64,000 nucleotides of DNA. Origin: Hyphomicrobiales bacterium (GTDB lineage: Bacteria; Pseudomonadota; Alphaproteobacteria; Rhizobiales; Rhizobiaceae). The position numbers were made by a program, and so were the translations under genes. This document shows, one piece after another, positions 63,006 through 64,000 of this stretch (position 1 is its first letter; each line of letters begins with the position of its first letter). Location: contig UCNE01000010.1 in assembly GCA_900473685.1 (NCBI GenBank), positions 248,001 to 312,000 on the forward strand, given 5' to 3'. Under the pieces are notes generated by a model that was not told the origin of the DNA, searched no databases, and saw nothing but the letters and a program-made list of their open reading frames with translations.

Positions 63006-64000
63006 TCAGCCGCCCTTGACCGATCCCGCCAGCAGGCCACGCACGAGGTAGCGCTGCAGGGTGAAGAAGACGATCAGGGGCACGATGATGGTGATGAAGG
63101 CCGATGCCGTCAGGATTTCCCAGTTGCCGCCGCGTGAGCCGAGCAGGTTGACCAAGCGGCCGGTGAGGACCAACTCGTCATTGCCGGTTCCGAGGAACAC
63201 CATGGCGACCAGCAGGTCGTTCCAGGTCCACAGGAACTGGAAGATCGAGAACGAGGCGAGCGCCGGGAACGACAGAGGCAGGATTATCTTGATGAAGATA
63301 TCGAAATCGCTGGCGCCATCGACGCGGGCCGATTCCAGAATTTCGCGTGGCAGGCCTGCCATATAGTTGCGCAAGAGATAGATGGCGAGTGGCAGGCCGA
63401 AACCCATATGCGCCAGCCAGATACCGACATAGGTCTTGGCCGGAACACCGAAGAACGCGCCGACGCCATTGTACAGTTTCAACAGCGGGATCAGCGACAT
63501 CTGCAGCGGTACGACCAGAAGGCCGACGACAACGGCGATCAGGATCGCCCGGCCGGGAAACTTCATCCAGGCCAGTGCGTAAGCGGCGAACGCCGCAACG
63601 AGGATCGGGATGATCGTCGCCGGAATGGCAACCGTCAGCGAGTTGATGAAGGATGCACCAATGCCTGCTGCCCGCATGACTTCGCGGTAGTTGTCGAAGG
63701 TGAAGCGCGGGGGAACGGCGGCGGTATAGAAGATGCGTTGACCGCGTGTGCCTTCCATGCGGGCCGGCGAGACGATTTCGTAGCTGCCGTCGTCCTTGAC
63801 CGTCAGCGTCTGCCCGTCACCGATATCAGCGACTGCATCGGCCTCAAAGGCGGTGGGCTGCAACGGACGGAAACCGAAGGCCGAGACCTTGGCCACGCCG
63901 CTTTCCAGCAAATTGCCCGCGATGACGAATTTGCCGTCACGTTCTACTTGCGTTTCGGGGGAAGCGGCACGGCCGGTCATGTTTTGCGATGACGTGGAGA
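63006..64000 (-). CDS. aglG: Alpha-glucoside ABC permease AglG (5' end outside the window)
   Basis: The reading frame continues past the ATG at 63980 to the right edge (STSSQN in frame), so the gene is partial; the missing N-terminus should hold the first transmembrane helix. What is present is the AglG-typical periplasmic insert (SPETQVERDGKFVI, DDGSYEIVSPARMEG), then five transmembrane helices and the EAA loop LPREILESARVDGASDFDIFIKIILPLS. It forms the membrane channel with AglF. Confidence 0.9.
   Translation of the reverse strand, partial: STSSQNMTGRAASPETQVERDGKFVIAGNLLESGVAKVSAFGFRPLQPTAFEADAVADIGDGQTLTVKDDGSYEIVSPARMEGTRGQRIFYTAAVPPRFTFDNYREVMRAAGIGASFINSLTVAIPATIIPILVAAFAAYALAWMKFPGRAILIAVVVGLLVVPLQMSLIPLLKLYNGVGAFFGVPAKTYVGIWLAHMGFGLPLAIYLLRNYMAGLPREILESARVDGASDFDIFIKIILPLSFPALASFSIFQFLWTWNDLLVAMVFLGTGNDELVLTGRLVNLLGSRGGNWEILTASAFITIIVPLIVFFTLQRYLVRGLLAGSVKGG

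Overview
This 64 kb window reads as a chromosomal segment from a member of the Rhizobiaceae (Rhizobium/Agrobacterium/Neorhizobium-like). The evidence is the Rrf2-type iron regulator RirA, a PhyR/NepR general stress module, the Entner-Doudoroff order zwf-pgl-edd, an agl alpha-glucoside operon, a potFGHI polyamine operon, acetoacetyl-CoA synthetase plus phasin (PHB metabolism), and a tRNA-His with the alphaproteobacterial acceptor end (A73, no G-1). I found no rRNA, insertion sequence, prophage, integrase or CRISPR array. Both ends of the window cut a gene.

Region 1 (about 0.3-12.6 kb) is the most striking part: a dense general-stress-response (GSR) neighbourhood. It holds a divergent nepR/phyR pair and many small envelope or stress-type proteins (a Thr/Pro-tailed membrane protein, BON, DUF1328, PRC-barrel, CsbD, DUF3309, glycine-zipper lipoprotein), an alpha/beta hydrolase, an AI-2E family permease and a 2-TM mini-protein. 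By eye I located ten exact matches, plus one near match, to the EcfG promoter GGAAC-N16/17-CGTT, each oriented toward one of these genes. One of them drives a small ORF at 4408-4632 that aligns without gaps to the NepR core and looks like a second, divergent NepR. No ecfG sigma gene is present near nepR/phyR.

Region 2 (12.7-28 kb): RidA, a complete dppABCDF-type peptide ABC transporter, a LuxR-type regulator without a clear AHL pocket, a single-domain response regulator, rirA with an Irr-box-like palindrome upstream, an M48 protease overlapping a DUF898 protein, methylmalonate-semialdehyde dehydrogenase, an ABM-domain protein coupled to a LysR regulator, a DUF1062 protein, a VOC protein and tRNA-His.

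Region 3 (28-37 kb): phasin with PhaR-box-like operators, a 1272-residue multi-PAS histidine kinase of the PleC/DivJ/PdhS type, a candidate small RNA, acetoacetyl-CoA synthetase and an AsmA-like protein.

Region 4 (37-54.6 kb): potFGHI, a fatty-acid desaturase, a RamB/ScfR-like regulator divergent from isocitrate lyase with TTTTGTAAAA-type operators between them, a chemoreceptor, a YhiN-type flavoprotein, and a glutamine-synthetase-like / FAD oxidase pair resembling gamma-glutamylputrescine synthetase and oxidase. Together with pot this suggests putrescine uptake and degradation.

Region 5 (54.6-64 kb): zwf-pgl-edd carrying a RIME-like repeat, a four-hairpin mosaic palindrome after edd, a GFA protein, a PilZ-like small protein, and the agl operon (aglG partial, aglA, aglK), which feeds glucose into the Entner-Doudoroff pathway.
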